From contig BPQB01000021.1 of the NCBI GenBank assembly GCA_019973155.2, positions 248,001 to 312,000 on the forward strand: a stretch of DNA of 64,000 nt, given 5' to 3'. The DNA is from Phanerochaete sordida (lineage: Eukaryota; Basidiomycota; Agaricomycetes; Polyporales; Phanerochaetaceae). The notes beneath the pieces were generated by a model that worked only from the letters and a program-made list of their open reading frames with translations, was not told the DNA's origin and made no database searches. Below, in pieces: positions 32,508-44,046 of the stretch; position 1 is the first letter of the stretch; the number at the start of each line of letters is the position of its first letter. Both the position numbers and the translations under genes were made by a program.

Positions 32508-35304
32508 ATGCTGCCCTTGCAAATGGTGGCAATGGCCTGCATGGGCACAGTCTACACCTGGTTCATCGCCCACACCTACGCCCCCAAACAAGCCGAGTCC
32601 GCAAAGCAAGCCCTCATCTCAGCAGCAAAGAGCGCACTGAAAGAAGCACGAAAGCTGCTCGGTAGCGTCGCAACCCGTCGTCCCCACCACCCCGAGGCAT
32701 CGCAGCCAGCATCAAGTCCACGCGCGACGTTCCCTACACCCGCGCCCGTCCCGACGCTCGACGTCGTTCTTCCGTCGGTGGCATCACGGCCACCGCCGCT
32801 CGAGCTCGCGATGCCCGCTGTCGTACCTCAAAAGCGCTTCAGCACACCTTCGTTGCCCTCAGTGGTCTTCGAGCCGAAGTGTTTTGCGTTCGACAAGAAC
32901 CTCACCATCGCGCTTTCGCCACAGTGTCCAGTGATCCACGGTTTCGATGCACGCGCGGCAACGGCACCAGGCTCATGGTCGGTCAATGTCCGGACGCACT
33001 ACACCACCTCCGTCGGCGCGTCCCTCGCCTTGGTGATCGTGCTCCTTCCTTGCTTCATGGTGGTCGGCTCCGCGTTCGTTCGTGTGGTCCGGCGGTTAGG
33101 ACACTACGCTCTCGAGGTTTGTTTTCCACCTGGTCTACCAAGATGACTTTACTCATGGATTTTCCAGGCTCACTCTCCCGTAGAGGCTCTTGTGGATGAT
33201 GACGATGTAATTGAGGTCAAGACTGAGGGCGCCCGTCGTCTTGAGCAGGTAAGCGGCTTGTTTCCGCTACTCAGCTTTACTGAGCTGACAATCTACGATA
33301 GCTTGCCATGCGGCTCGGCGACGAGAGGAGGATATATGCGCCCACCAACACAGCAGTCGTAACATTCCCCATGACCGACCTCTCGACCATCAACACGCAG
33401 TCGTCACTGTTCACGATCGAGTGCCCAGGCCTCTGGGCGATCCCGCCCATCTTTGAGTACTCAGGCCTCCACTTCCGGATCGTCCACCAGGGGACACGGG
33501 ACGCTCGCGGATACTTTAACATCGCCTTCACCCTCGGCCTACTCTGCAAGCTGGATGAACTCAAGCACTCGCCGAAGATGATCGCAGCCAGGCCTCCGCC
33601 TCCATTGTGAGTCTTTCCTGCACATTATCTACGACTGTCTCGCTGACGCATAGCTCTTGCAGCTTCGACTGGTCTGAGTTCAACGTCGGCGAGTTCCTGC
33701 ACTGCGCAGAGCGTCGCTTCTACCGCCCGGCTGAGGCCCTCGATTGGACGACGTTCAACATGCGCGACTTCGTCTACCGCGCCGAGCTCGTTCAGGTCGA
33801 TTGGACGATGTTCAACATTCGTGACTTCGTTCATCGTGCCGAGGTTGTTCAAGTCGACTGGACCACGTTCAACATTCGCGACTTTGTCTACCGTGCCGAG
33901 CACACTCAGGTCGATTGGACGGTGTTCAGCATCCGCGACTTCGTCTACCGCGCCGAGCTTGTTCAGGTTGACTGGACGACGTTCAACATCCGCGACTTCA
34001 TCCACCGCGCCGAGCTGATTCAAGTCGACTGGCCAACCATCAACATTCGCCAATTCCTTGACTCCGCGTGCGGGTCTTCGCGTCCGCCTCGGGTCGCCAA
34101 ATGGCACCGGTACGACATCCCAGCCTTCTTTGCCTTGGCTGAGCAAGCTTCGTCGCCTGCCAACCAAGATGCTGCTCCGGCCAAACGTCCTCAGCACCTC
34201 AGTCGCTCAAGGGCGTCACTCGAAGCCTCCGACGATCCCGCGGCCGCAGAGTGGCTCCAGCGGAAGAACCGAGCCACGCAAAAGGTTCCGAAGCAGGACG
34301 AGCGACCAGCCACAGCAGTGAAGGGCCAGTTCTCTCGGCACTCCCGGCGCTCAGCCCAGCGGAACCTTTACTCTGAGGTAGCCGCAGCGCGAGCTGTCGA
34401 AGACAGGGGCGCGAGAGACGATGACGACCGCAAAGACGAAGTTGATCACGAGCACGACGCCGAGCTTCCCGAAAAGAGCCAGTCACACGTGGATGCTAGC
34501 CTCGCTAGCTCTGCTGCCAGCGGTCCCAGTGCGCAGAAGGCAGCTGAGCCTGTCTCACGAGCAACTACGCAGAGTACGAGCGCAGCCAGCACTAGCAGCA
34601 CTCCTGCAACACGCTCGCCGGCCCCGGCGAAGAGTACCAAACAGAGGCATCAGCCCCCGAAAGCTCCAGCGAAGCCCAATAAGAAACAGGGACGTCGAGG
34701 CGGAGCGGCAGCAGCCATGGCCAGGAGGCAAGCTGCCCAGGAACAACGCGAAGAAGAGGAAGCCGCCCTCGCCGACTATGCTGCTCGCCGTCCCGAGCTT
34801 CTCGACGGCGGCGTAACCTACCGCCAATCAGGACCTTGGCGCATCGAAGAGGCATCCCCAGAAGCCTGGACCCGCGCCCGCGCCCCGCATGTCGCGCAAG
34901 CCTTCCCCTCGCCGCCGTCGGGCCCGAGGCCCACACGGGCCGCAGACACCTTCCACAAGAAGCGCCACGGACGCATGAAATGCTTCACCGCCCGGCAGTC
35001 GTACCCAGATCGCCCCGTCACCGTCGTCGGCCACGATTTGCGCATCCCCGAGGCACTGCGCACGGCAGCAGGCGAGCAACGCAGGGCGCGGGGCGCTGCC
35101 ATGGACAGGCGGCGCGAGCGCAACAAGCGCTCGGATGTCATTGATCACTTCCTCATTCCGCTCGCGGCAAGGCTCCAGGATGTATTCCCGGTGCTCGAGG
35201 ACGCAGCGGGGCATGCGCCAGCAGACGTGGACGCGGCACCACCAGACCACTCGACCACCTCGACCACGACCACGCCTCTCGCTCTTTCCCCGGCGCGCGC
35301 ATGA
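32508..35304 (+). CDS. Membrane-anchored protein with tandem 19-residue repeats
   Basis: An 881-residue protein: exons 32508-33116, 33168-33248, 33302-33606 and 33654-35304, in frame, ATG in a good context (accatcATG). An N-terminal hydrophobic segment (MLPLQMVAMACMGTVYTWF) is followed by a lysine-rich helix and a Pro-rich linker. A second membrane helix follows: ASLALVIVLLPCFMVVGSAF. After a beta-like region (TTFPMTDLSTINTQSSLFTI reads VVTFPMTDL...) comes the repeat block. Six units start at 33,742, 33,799, 33,856, 33,913, 33,970 and 34,027, exactly 57 bases apart, with consensus VDWTTFNIRDFVYRAELVQ. One degenerate unit lies before (FDWSEFNVGEFLHCAE) and one after (WHRYDIPAFFALAE). The tail is charged and disordered with Lys/Arg-rich stretches. 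I recognise no family; function unknown. Confidence 0.75.
33742..34080 (+). repeat. 57-bp in-frame tandem repeat, six units
   Basis: Each unit encodes 19 residues with the pattern DW-x2-F-x-I-R-D-F-[VI]-x2-AE. Synonymous differences between units show that the protein repeat is older than a recent slippage event. Degenerate half-matching units flank the block on both sides. Confidence 0.9.
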
Positions 35305-36926
35305 GCGCTCTCGGACGCTTCGCCACCCGCCACAGCACATTCCTCTCGTTCCCACCTACACCCAGTTGCCATTCAAAATCCCATAAAATCCCCTGCCATC
35401 GCCCCGCCTTCTCTTTTTTCTACCCGTTGAACCCCCTATCCATCCACGGCAAGCATCTCGACGACACTCAGACGACGCTCCTCCTCGCGAGGAGGGACGA
35501 CGGTACCGCCCCCTGCTCCCCCGACCCGCCGGACGCGTGCAACACACTGACCAGCACGCCCACCTGGCGCGCGCCCGGGCCTCCTCCGGATCGTGCAGCA
35601 CATCGCTCGTACATCCCCAGCAGGCCCCCGGGCGCGCGTCGCCAGGGGCTCTGGTACCGCCGACGTTCGACGTCGTCCATGTCGTCCTTTGAGGTCAACC
35701 GTCGTTCGACGTGCCTCGCCTTTTCGTCTTCGACGAGCCCCCTTTCATCCTCGACCACCGTGTGACACACTGTTCAGCACGTCCACCCGGCGCGCGCCCA
35801 GGCCTCCTCCGGATCGTGCAGCACATCGCTCGTACATCCCCAGCAGGCCCCCGGGCGCGTGTCATCAGGGTCGCCAGGGCTCTGGTACCGCGGACGGTCG
35901 ACGTCGTTCATGTCGTCTCCGATATCAACTGTCGTTCGACGTGCTTCGCCTTTTCATTACCCCCTTCACTTCCCCGCGGTGGCGCGCAGGACACATCTCT
36001 CAAATCACAATGGCATCTGGGACACTCCATCTATCCTCTCCCTCTTCCCGCCGTGGCGGCGGTCTCGACGAAGCACAGAGCGCGCCTCTGCGCGTCGGCG
36101 CAGCGACTTGATGGTTCTGGTGCGTCGCTCGCTTCCTCGTGCCCCATTTCATACTAACAGCGCGCCCGCAGTTCCGAACGTGGCTCCTCTGGTCTCCGGT
36201 CTCTGGTTTTGGTTCTACGCGACGTGGGTTTGGGTGATGGGCTGCGCTGAGTGACTGTGGGGGCTCTTGGGGCGGCGGCCCTGCTGGTGGTCGTCTGGCA
36301 TGGAGTCCGCGTCTCTGGGATAGGTCTCTGGCACCTCTGGCACCTCTGGTGGTCTGGCCTACGGCTTCACTTGGCTTCCGACTCTCGGCTCTCGACTCTG
36401 GTTCTTCAAAGGCGGCGGCGGACTTCGTGGCGCACCTTCAAGTGGGATCACTCACTGGCCCGGGACTCCTGGCCTTCACTCAGCAATTTCGGGATATGGG
36501 ACGCACGCACACGACTGCATCTGGCCTTCACTCTTGGACATACTCTTGGATATCGCGGACACACTAATAAGGATTGCGCGGCAGTGTGACTAGACAACTC
36601 GGATTCTTCCCCCTGTACCCGTATCGATTTGTAGCATGTATCTTCCACGGACTGCAGAGATTGTACTGACCGATTAATTTATTAATATCTTCATCTGACA
36701 CGGGCGAGCGGTGTGGGCTGAGTGGTGAACAGGTATAACATTCGTGACAGGGCGCGAGCAGTAGGGGGCGATGTAGACTACACGGTAGGAGCAAAAAAGA
36801 CAGCACGAGCTAGTGTTGCAGAGAACCAAACTGAAAACAGACAGCATGAGTATCATTCGTTATACATAGGGGGACACAAGAGGAGATGAGCAGACGCGAG
36901 GTGAAACACGAGAGGGGGAAGCACGC
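35305..36926. other. Intergenic region with a tandem repeat
   Basis: About 1.6 kb between the repeat protein and the RRM gene. It contains a duplicated segment of roughly 190 bases (listed separately) and tracts rich in CTCTGG/GGTCTC near 36,180-36,370. No coding gene is supported. Confidence 0.45.
35542..35956. repeat. Tandem direct repeat, two copies of about 190 bases
   Basis: Copy 1 (about 35,542-35,726) and copy 2 (about 35,765-35,956) share long identical runs such as CTCCTCCGGATCGTGCAGCA and GTCGTTCGACGTGC. The offset is 223 bases at the start and 230 at the end because of a small insertion in copy 2. The sequence does not encode a plausible protein. Confidence 0.8.
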
Positions 36927-37941
36927 CTATGAGTCAATGTCCATCCTGGCACCTCCGCCGCCGCCGCCACGCCTCCTGCCGCCACGGCCCCGCCCACGCC
37001 CACGCCCGCGCGGGGCGTTTGGTGTGTAGTCGCGTGGGTCGGCGCCGGGCGGTGCAACAAGCACCGTGGCGCGGCTGTCCTTCGCGAGGATCTCGTCCGA
37101 CCGCAGCTTCCTGTGTGACGATCAGCAAGCTTGTCCATGTGTGAACACGCATGTGACTCACGAGCCGCCGGAGGCCCCGCCGTCCATGAGCACGTCGACG
37201 CTGTCGATGTCGTCGAGCGCGGCCACGCTGAGGCGGCCGGCAAGCGTCGCATTGGAGCCGCCGACGATCTTGACGGCGAGCGTGCGCCCGTCGGCGGGCT
37301 GCCCGTTGAACTTGGACACCGCCGCCTGCGCGTCCTTCTCGTTCTTGAAGACGAGCCGCACGACGACCGGGCGCTGGCTGTGCATGAGGTGCTTCGTGAT
37401 GTGGCCGCAGCGCTTGAAGATCGCCTGGGTGCGTGTGAGCATCGTGGGTGCGCGGGCAGCGGGCGCAGCACGCACCTCGACGTCCTCGGACGTCGTCCCG
37501 TCCGCGAGCCCGCTGACCTCGACGACGTTGCCGCGCGAGCTCGCGCCCTTGATGGCGATGCCCTTCTCGCCCGTCGCCTCCGCGAGCGCACGCTCTGCGG
37601 CGGAGAGGTTCATCTTCGGCGGCCGCTCCTTGTTCCCGAGCCGCGCGCCGAGCGAGTTGTGCGTAGCGTACATGTCGTGCTGCCAGGTGTCGTTGACGTC
37701 GCCCTTCGGCATGCGCGGGCTGCGGGTCTGCGGGGGCGGATGCGCGTGTGCGGGGCGCGGGCGCGGGCGGCGGGGCGGGTCATGGAAAGGACAGGGAGCA
37801 CGGTGAGGACGGTGCAGGCCGCAGAACGAGGACAAGACGTTGGCGCACATATGGGGAGGCTCCGCCGCGGCTGGACTTGTTGCGCACAGGACCTACCGAG
37901 CCTGTGCTGTCGATGTTCATACGCTCGAGGAGGGAGGCCAT
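36927..37941 (-). CDS. RRM-domain protein with RGG tail
   Basis: Predicted RNA-binding protein. The first exon (37849-37941) gives MASLLERMNIDSTGSVGPVR and joins in frame to TRSPRMPKGDVNDTWQHDMY. One RRM follows: VVEVSGLADGTTSEDVE (RNP2-like), an intron, then FKRCGHITKHLMHSQR and VVVRLVFKNEKDAQAAVSKF (RNP1-like), then LAVKIVGG. After VDVLMDGGASGGSKLRSDEI the tail is RGRGRGRGRGGRRRGGG and ends ARMDIDS. A single RRM with short N-terminal motif and Arg/Gly tail recalls Yra1/ALYREF-type mRNA-export adaptors, but the diagnostic terminal UAP56-binding motif is not clear, so I leave it unnamed. An alternative start at the internal methionine at 37,712 would drop exon 1. Confidence 0.75.
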
Positions 37942-38202
37942 GGTGGAGGTAGCAGAGGCGAAGACAACGAGGAGGAGTGGCAGACTGTCCCCGACAATGA
38001 AGGCGGAGCGAGAGGTGTCGACGACCTGTTTTCTCAAGCAGGATATCCGGCGCCTCTGACCACGTGGACCACCGCCACCTCGGCTGGCTGCTTCCAGCTG
38101 CTTGCGGATCGTCCAGAAACTCGTGCACAGCTCTATATCGAGACGCCCCAGAAATACAGAAAAATCCGTGTAATATACACTAGGTGAAGTCGTAGCATAC
38201 GT

Positions 38203-40265
38203 CTAAAGTTTCGCTTTGGTCGCCTTCGCAGATTCAAACTCGGCTTTGGCACGGTCCCGCAGCTGCCGACGCAGGATCTTTCCTGCTGCACTCTTCGGTA
38301 TCGCCTCGATAACTACGACACCTGCGACGCTATCAATTACGATCAAAGAGGTATCAATGGGATACGCACCTCCGCGAAGATATTTGTGACGAGCGACGCG
38401 GGGCTTGATCCACTCTTGCACGGCCGAGGCGAAGATTGGCACTTCATCAGCCTTAAGGCCGGTCTTGTGCACAACGTACGCCCTGCGATTAGGTGAGCAT
38501 GCGAAGATCCGGTAGCAGCAGAGTCAATTACCTTGGTAGCTCAGTAGCCTCAGCTTCGTCTGTGACACCAACCACGCCGACATCGACGATGTCTGGGTGC
38601 TGCAGGAGCACGCTTTCCAGCTCGGCAGGTGGTACTTGGAAACCCTGGATATTGGCGGTAAGCATCTGAATGTGACCGAAGAAAAGCTTCCTAACCTTGT
38701 ATTTAATCAGCTCTTTGCGCCTGTCGACGATGGCATAATAGCCCTCCTCGTCCACAATTGCGACGTCACCCGTCTTGAACCAGCCGTCGGGTGTAATCGA
38801 GTTCGTCGTAGCCTCCTCGTTGTTGAGGTAGCCCTTCATGATCGTCGGTCCGCGCAGCCACAATTCGCCTGGCTCGCCCGGGCCCGCCTCCTGGACGTCC
38901 TCGATGACGAGCCGCGCTTCGAGGTTGGGCAGCAGGGGCCCGATGCTGCCCACCTTTCGGATGTAGTCCGCGGCTGGCAAAATGTGCGACGCCGGAGACG
39001 TCTCCGTCAAGCCGTAGCCTAGGCCTCGCTTAGCATCGCGAATATCAGAAGAAGTACACCTCACAAACCTTGTATAATGACCACGTCGGCGCCAGCCCGC
39101 TTCAAGCGTTCGTGCAGCGCCTTGACGAGCGGTGCGCCGAGCGGCGCTGCACCCGACATCAGAGCCCTCAGGGTCGACATGTTATACTTTCCGACAGCTA
39201 GAAGCAAGTCAGCGACCCGCCGCTGCGCCACACGCGACAATCTAGCTCACCAGGGTGGTGTGTGAATAGGAGGCACATCGGTGGCACGACGAGCATCTGC
39301 GTGACCTTGTACTTCTCTATCCACCTGCACGCGTCCACCGGGTCGAACTTCTGCATGATTACGACGGGCATGCCGCGCGTGAACGGGAAGTGCAGCAGTT
39401 TGACGACGCCTGCGTGCAGAGGTGTCAGAATGCGAGCTAACGCGTGGATGCGTGGGACCGACCGTAGATATGGTAGAAAGGCAGCGCGCCAAGCATGACA
39501 GGGTTCGGCTCATTCAACGACGGGTATGACACGTTGACCATCGCGAGCTGCGCAGTCAGGTTCCTGTGGGTAGTCTGCAGCCGTTTAGGAGCGAAGCATG
39601 CCACGAGGATCCGCCCTGCGCACCATAACACCCTTGGGCTTCCCCGTGGTCCCCGACGAGTAGCACAGCAGCGCCGTCTCGTTCGCAAGCTCGCCGGGGA
39701 ACTTCTCCTCCTGTGCGAGCTGGCCCTTGCCAAGGAGGTCGTGCACGCTGAGGTAGTCCTTGAGCGCGGGGTCGGGCGCGGGCCAGTCCATGACGACGAT
39801 CTGCTGGCGCGCGGCGGTGTGGTCGACGTCGAGCCCGCGGAACATCTCGAGCACGGCGGGCACGAGCGCGGGGTGCGCGAACACGAGCCGCGCGCCGCTG
39901 TCCGTGTACTGGTGCGCGAGCTCGCGCGGCGTGTACGCGCTGTTCGCGAGCGTCATGCGCAGGGCCGCCGCGAGCCCGCCGAAGAGCACGACGGGCCACG
40001 CGATGCTGTTCGGCGAGAAGACCATCGCGACGTCGCCGCGCTCCAGCCGCGCGCCGCCGAGCCGCGGCAGCTCGTGGCGCACGCCCCAGGCGAACTGCAG
40101 CGAGAGCGTGCGCCACTGCGCGCGCGAGATGGTGTAGCCCGACGCGGCGTCGATGAAGGCGGGCTGCTCCGGCGCGAAGTCGTCGAAGCGCGTCACGGCG
40201 AGGTTGGTGTAGATAGATTCGTTCCGCACAGGCACGGGCGCGTGCGGGGAGGTGTAGATCTTCAT
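38203..40265 (-). CDS. 4-coumarate-CoA ligase-like acyl-CoA synthetase, peroxisomal (copy 1)
   Basis: ANL-superfamily AMP-forming enzyme: activates a carboxylate with ATP, then forms a CoA thioester. The start is [35 protein letters not shown] precedes the P-loop-like motif [13 protein letters not shown]. After several short introns come GYGLTETSPASHILPAADYI, GELWLRGPTIMKGYLN, DGWFKTGDVAIVDEEGYYAI and DRRKELIKYK. The C-terminal lysine motif is PKSAAGKILRRQLRDRAKAE, and the protein ends AKL, a peroxisomal targeting (PTS1) tripeptide. TATA-like ACTTATATAC lies about 60 bases upstream. It is paired head-to-tail with a paralogue. Peroxisomal 4CL-like ligases in fungi take phenylpropanoid or medium/long-chain acids; the substrate here is not determined. 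Confidence 0.88.
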
Positions 40266-40321
40266 GACGGCGAGGACGACGAAGGGGGAGTGCGGTGCGA
40301 GGGCGACGCAGGGGGCGCGTG

Positions 40322-40329
40322 GTATATAA
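40322..40329 (-). promoter_or_regulatory. TATA-like element of 4CL-like copy 1
   Basis: TTATATAC on the minus strand about 60 bases upstream of the start codon. Confidence 0.4.
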
Positions 40330-40662
40330 GTGCGCTACCGGGGACACATGATTCCGGACCGAGCGGATTCACGAAGGAATCGTCGTCGGTGACGCGAGAC
40401 GTTCCTGATTACACCGACGCGTGAAGCGTTTAGGAAATGCACAGGAATGTCGGCTTCTGCCCGCAAGCTGCAGCAACTTCAGACACGTCTATTCCGGAAA
40501 CGATGATAAGACATGTCCAGGATGTATAACAGAGACAAAAGAAGATCTGCAGGCTGCAGAGCGGTCGTAGTGAGTGTAGGAAGAGAAACTGAGGGACGTC
40601 ATGGCGATTGCGGGGTAAACACAGGCGTCTCCCATCCGCGGAGGGCGCAAGCGGCAGTCGGA
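40330..40662. other. Intergenic spacer between the two 4CL-like genes
   Basis: About 330 bases between the core promoter of copy 1 and the stop of copy 2; no other gene seen. Confidence 0.5.
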
Positions 40663-42871
40663 TCACAGCTTTGCCCTGGGCGCTTCCGCGATTTCCGCCT
40701 TCGCCTGCTCGCGCAGCTCCCGCCGCAGAATCTTGCCAGCGGGACTGGAGTAACGCCACCAGTCAGCATCGGTGCTGCGCCGCCTGACGAAGGACGTCTC
40801 ACCTCTTGGGTATCGCGTCGACGACGATGACACCTGTGTGCGGCGGTCAGCCCGGCTCGGACTCGGCTGCGACAAAAGCCTGCAGCCGGACGCTCGCGCA
40901 CTCGCCTCCGCGCAGGTACTTGTGCCGTGCAAGCTTACTCTTGACCCACTTGTCGATGGCTGCGACGAAGCTTGCCCGTTCTGCCGACGTGAGCGTGCGC
41001 ACGGGGACGACGTACGCTCTATGACACCGTCAGCGCTGCTGGCATAGGACCCTGGAGCGACGATTGGACGACGGGACTCGCCTGGGTAGCTCTGTCGCCT
41101 CTTCTTCGGAGTAGACGCCTATGACACCGGCATCTGCAACATCCGGGTGCTCTATGAGCACGCCCTCAAGCTCGGCCGGTGCGACCTGGAAGCCCTGCAC
41201 GCGGAGTCAACAACGTTATGGGGATCTTCAGGGAAAGCCTAGGGGATCCACCTTGTACTTTATCAGCTCCTTGAGCCTATCAACGATGCTGTAATAGCCC
41301 TCCGAGTCGCGGACTCCTGCGTCGCCCGTCTTGAACCAGCCCTCCGGAGTGATGGAATCTCGCGTTACGTCGGGCTTGTTCAGGTATCCCTATTCTAAGT
41401 GAGCGCAGCGACCCGTAAGGACGGCGTAGCACTCACCTTGAATATCGTAGGCCCCCGAAGCCAGATCTCGCCAGGCTCGCCCTCGCGCGCGTCGCTGCCG
41501 TCTTCCGCGACCATCCGAGCCTCCAAGTTCGGCAGCAAGAGTCCCACAGAACCTGCCTTCCGTAGGTCGTCTTCGGCAGGCAGCAGCGTCGCGGTGGGCG
41601 AGGTCTCTGTGAGCCCCCATCCTGTTCGGCGGTGAGCATCGGACAGGCACATGACGAGGGTTGTGCATACCTTGCGTCAGACTGACATTGGCACCGACGG
41701 ACCGCAGGCGATCCTTGACTACGAGGAGGAGCTGGTGGCTGAGAGGGGCCGCGGCGCAGAACAGCCACTCGAGGCTGGTGAGATTGAACTGCTTTACCGC
41801 TGTCATACCTCGTGAGTGTGCGTACGCTGCGACCATGAGGAATGTTTACCAGGATGCTTCGACAGGATCACGCAGACGGGAGGTACGACGCAAGCCTGAG
41901 TTATCTTGTAGTCATGGATCGCGCGGCAGAACGCTACAGGCTCGAATTTCTCCATGATAATGAGGGGTATACCGCGATGCAGCTGAAAAGCGATGAGTTT
42001 GGCGGCGCCTGGACATCATCAGCAGAATCAAGTCTCAAGGCAAAGGCGGCTCCTACCGTATGCGTGGTAGAAGGGGAGTATGCCGAGCATTCTAGGGTTT
42101 TGACTGCTCAGCTTCGGCCAGAGCACAGCGGCCATGTCGAGTACAGTCGTGAGGTTAAAGTGCGTGGTCTCAAAAGCAAGCTTTAGACAAACGCATTAAC
42201 GTGCATAGATCGACTGTACGCACCTCTACTCCCTTAGATTTCCCCGTTGTACCAGAGGAGTAGCAGAGCAGCGTGGTTTCGTGCGCCTGCTCTCCCGGGA
42301 ACTTCTCTTCCTCGGACAATTGACCCTTGTCCAGCAATTCCGCCATATGCACGAAGCCAGCGGGCACCGCTGGAGCATCACCAAGCTGCCAATCCGCGAT
42401 GACGATCCTGCGACGCGCCTCAGCGGGGTCGATGTGTATGATCTTGAACGCGTCGAGGACAACGGGCAGCAGCGCTGGGTGGACGAGCACCACCTTCGCG
42501 CCGCTGTCCTGCCACTGGTACGCGATCTCGCGCGGCGTGTACGAGCTATTCGCAAGCGTGAGGCGGAGGCCCGCCGCCCAGCCACCAAACATCATGACCG
42601 GCCACGCGATGCTGTTCGGAGAGAGAATCATGAGCACGTCGCCCCGCGCGAGGAGCACGCCGCCGAGGCTGGGGAACGCGTGCCGGAGCCCGTAGGCGAG
42701 CGCGAGCGACAGGTCGCGCGTGTCTGCGCGCGTGAGCGTGAAGCCCGTCGCGGCATCGATGTATGCGGGCGCGTCGGGCGGGTGCGCGGCAAAGTGCGTG
42801 CGGAAGAGGTTCGTGAAGATCGACTCGTGCACGAGCGGCACGGGCGGGTAGCGCGACGTGTAGATCTTCAT
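40663..42871 (-). CDS. 4-coumarate-CoA ligase-like acyl-CoA synthetase, peroxisomal (copy 2)
   Basis: Tandem paralogue of the preceding enzyme. The start is [20 protein letters not shown], and [15 protein letters not shown] is followed by [14 protein letters not shown] checked the middle by splicing: [36 protein letters not shown] and [19 protein letters not shown] are continuous. [51 protein letters not shown] and [20 protein letters not shown] follow. The end is again AKL (PTS1). All catalytic motifs are intact. TATATATG lies about 55 bases upstream. The two genes differ throughout, including intron lengths, so this duplication is old compared with the MFS array. Likely peroxisomal activation of aromatic or fatty acids; substrate unknown. 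Confidence 0.87.
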
Positions 42872-42923
42872 GATCGTGGGGAGGCCGGCGGGTGGGTCAT
42901 GCGCCTTCGACTGGGACTGCCGC

Positions 42924-42932
42924 CATATATAT
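42924..42932 (-). promoter_or_regulatory. TATA-like element of 4CL-like copy 2
   Basis: CATATATATG, readable on the minus strand, about 55 bases upstream of the start codon; spacing matches copy 1. Confidence 0.4.
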
Positions 42933-44046
42933 GCTGGCCCCGGGACGCGCGCGAAACACAGTGTCTGCGCGAGAAGCTGTGGAAGGCAATGATGTACGCG
43001 TGCGCGTGAGACAGGGCGTTGCGCGCGGCCGCTCGGGCAGCGAGCGCGTTTCAGGTGCCGGTTCGCGTAGCGCGGACGTCCTGCGTGTCATGGAGGCCGG
43101 ACTCAGGACGCTCGGCATCGTCGAGACGGTGAGCATGAGACTCACTGAAGGTTCCGCAGCGTTGGCCGATATGACCTGCGACGCTTGCATCTTCAGCTTC
43201 TGACGCGGTCTTTGCTCATGTCGATAGCACTTTCGGGACGACGGCCTGGCTGGTCTCTGCGCATATAGTCATCTGGGAGTGTCGAGCACATATCGACGCG
43301 TCACTTGGCTGACTCGAACGCAGACTGGTCGATGAAGGACATGCAGAAGTTCAACGCTCAGGGCAGGCTGCATCGCTCGGGAGCTTTTGTGCACGTGGTC
43401 CCACGCGGAGCAGGCGCGACGACGACTTCTTGCCGCCGTCTCCGATGTTGCTCATCCTTTCCCTCGCCATCCATGATGTCGTCTACGACAAGATGCCAGC
43501 CGCGGGAGGCATTGTCTAAATCTAGCTGTATGCGGTATGTCTCATCCAGGTCTATGCAGGTCATCGCTACCCGGCAGGCAAGTCCCGGACGATGCCCACG
43601 CTGCTTCCTCGTTGTCGCGCGCAGCGGTGAAGGGTGCGTCGTTGCTTCTGCCAGATAACTGACAGAGGATTTTCCAGCTGCATGCTGTGCATAGGGTGCT
43701 GCTCTCAAATGAAATCAGATTGCCGTCCTATTGTATCGCGCTGCAATGAGTTCGCAAGGGTCTCCGAGGCACGTCTCTCGCCATCATCGGAACGGAGCCA
43801 GGGTTTCCGCGCTGCCACCCCCGACATTCAACTTGTCCTGAGCTCGTGTGCACTGGACAACTGGTGAACCAGTGCTCAGACATGACGCGTATCAACAAGA
43901 CGGGCTACCGGGACCCTGAACGAACACCACGCTGAGATGCGACGACTGACCTCAAGCTTTCTTTTCTGTCTCACTCTCCATTTCCAGAGCGGACGTTCGG
44001 GCGACCTGCGGGTATGCCTGCTCCCTGATGTTTTCTTGCACCCTGG
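42933..44046. other. Intergenic region
   Basis: About 1.1 kb. A minus-strand frame near 43,370-43,580 (starting MTCIDLDETYRIQLDLDNAS) has a coding-like composition but no family, so it is not called. Nothing else recognised. Confidence 0.4.

Noticed and set aside
43358..43708. Minus-strand frame containing TYRIQLDLDNASRGWHLVV
   Set aside because: Coding-like local composition but only about 70 codons from its ATG and no recognisable family or intron support.
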